This document shows positions 7,230 through 7,969 of a DNA stretch of 7,969 nucleotides, in pieces (within the stretch, counting starts at the first letter, position 1; the number at the start of each line of letters is the position of its first letter). This DNA is from CAUZEO01 sp963578625 (GTDB lineage Bacteria; Verrucomicrobiota; Kiritimatiellia; SLOV01), in NCBI GenBank assembly GCA_963578625.1, contig CAUZEO010000252.1, positions 1-7,969 of the forward strand, given 5' to 3'. Made by a program: the position numbers and the translations under genes. The notes under the pieces are model-generated. The model was not told the DNA's origin. It ran no database searches and saw only the letters and a program-made list of their open reading frames with translations.

Positions 7230-7969
7230 CTGTCTCGGTCATTGATCTCCTGTTACGTAATCTGTTTAGCCTGTCTTTTGGGTTTGGATGTCAGTGCCAG
7301 GGCATCCGGCAACTCCCCCGCCGTGCTCCTCTGCACACCTCGCGGCATCTCTGCTTCGCCGGGCGTGGACCTGGAACTGTTACGTGATTTTCAGGAGGCC
7401 GGGTTTCAGATGGACTTCCTGGATCACTTGAAGGATTTCACCTGGGAAAAGATCCGGCAGTACAATGTCCTCATTCTGATCGGCGCTCCATCCAAAGACG
7501 AGAAACGTCATTTTTACTTTCCGGCCGAGGGACCACGGCAACCGGAATACATCGAGTTGCTCGATCGCTTCCTGGATGCGGGCGGCGGCGTGCTCGCGAT
7601 GATCTACACCGACAGCGGGGACCAGCATGTGCAAGCACTGGTTGAGCAATGGGACGCGAGATTGCCGCTGGAAAAATATTTTGATTCCAATCCGGAGAAT
7701 GTCGTTCCCATGCCCCGCATGCCGGTTGTTTCGCTGGGAAGGACGGATCAGGTTCTGCCTTCGCCGATCAGTGCCGGGGTAACAAACCTCTGGTTTCCCT
7801 ACGGCGACTACTATCACTCGACGTTAACTGGCCCGATCTTCGTGAGCGAAGACTGGCAGGTGGTGGTGAAGGGTCCGGCCACTTCCTACACCGAGCCGTC
7901 CGAGACCAATGACTTCATCCAGAGTTCATACCACCAGGATCCATACATTCGGCCGGGCGGAGTGAAAGA
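7230..7969 (+). CDS. Second GATase/ThuA-like exported protein, partial (paralogue of the upstream gene)
   Basis: The first 246 codons of a gene that runs off the window edge. From about residue 32 it aligns along its whole visible length with residues 35-249 of the upstream gene, roughly half identical by eye. Shared signatures include VLxCTP, AMIYTDSGD, DQVxPSP, NLWxPYGxYYH, GPIxVSEDW and RPGGV. It thus carries the same GATase/ThuA-like domain, and probably the same pseudo-PHP and beta-rich parts beyond the edge. The start is uncertain. The first in-frame ATG (7410) is inside the domain. CTG at 7230 has a good Shine-Dalgarno and gives a signal peptide (SRSLIS then a hydrophobic core, ending near SARA) of the same length as the paralogue's. 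TTG at 7242 or TTG at 7188 are alternatives. The reading frame is open well upstream of all of these. Function is unknown; it likely arose by tandem duplication. Confidence 0.8.
   Translation, partial: MSRSLISCYVICLACLLGLDVSARASGNSPAVLLCTPRGISASPGVDLELLRDFQEAGFQMDFLDHLKDFTWEKIRQYNVLILIGAPSKDEKRHFYFPAEGPRQPEYIELLDRFLDAGGGVLAMIYTDSGDQHVQALVEQWDARLPLEKYFDSNPENVVPMPRMPVVSLGRTDQVLPSPISAGVTNLWFPYGDYYHSTLTGPIFVSEDWQVVVKGPATSYTEPSETNDFIQSSYHQDPYIRPGGVK

Noticed and set aside
7380..7817. Minus-strand open frame of 145 codons
   Set aside because: It lies wholly within the second paralogue, whose frame is supported by alignment to the upstream protein.

Overview
The window (about 58% GC by eye) looks like a carbohydrate-degradation neighbourhood from an environmental bacterium, most likely in the PVC group (Kiritimatiellota, Lentisphaerota, Verrucomicrobiota or Planctomycetota). 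This placement is an inference. It rests on large secreted multidomain proteins with no close textbook homologue, a CBM9-like plus heparinase-type lyase, and intergenic 'AATGTCGAA' and 'GTAGCACGG' repeat motifs of a kind I associate with such genomes. No marker gene is present to confirm it.

Layout: (1) Positions 11-3175, minus strand: a large exported protein with an N-terminal CBM9-like sugar-binding module, an Ig-like linker, an alpha/alpha-toroid and a C-terminal beta-sandwich, the architecture of heparinase II/III-type polysaccharide lyases. (2) Positions 3176-3486: a divergent intergenic region with a 15-bp dyad close to the lyase start, a weak promoter candidate, an AT-rich repeat and a perfect 13-bp-arm hairpin. 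(3) Positions 3487-7032, plus strand: a 1181-residue exported protein with a glutamine-amidotransferase/ThuA-like N-terminal domain, a PHP-like domain that seems to have lost its metal ligands, and a long beta-rich C-terminal half. (4) Positions 7033-7229: a gap with hairpins and no convincing gene. (5) Positions 7230-7969, plus strand: the start of a second gene, a paralogue of gene (3), cut by the window edge and lacking an ATG start.

Working together: the lyase would cleave a uronic-acid-containing or sulfated polysaccharide outside the cytoplasm. The two tandem paralogues are exported and may bind, sense or process sugars in the same compartment. This link is by proximity only. The most interesting content is the tandem pair of GATase-like/pseudo-PHP exported proteins, whose function I cannot assign, and the unusual start region of the second copy. 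No RNA genes, CRISPR arrays, transposases or phage genes were seen.
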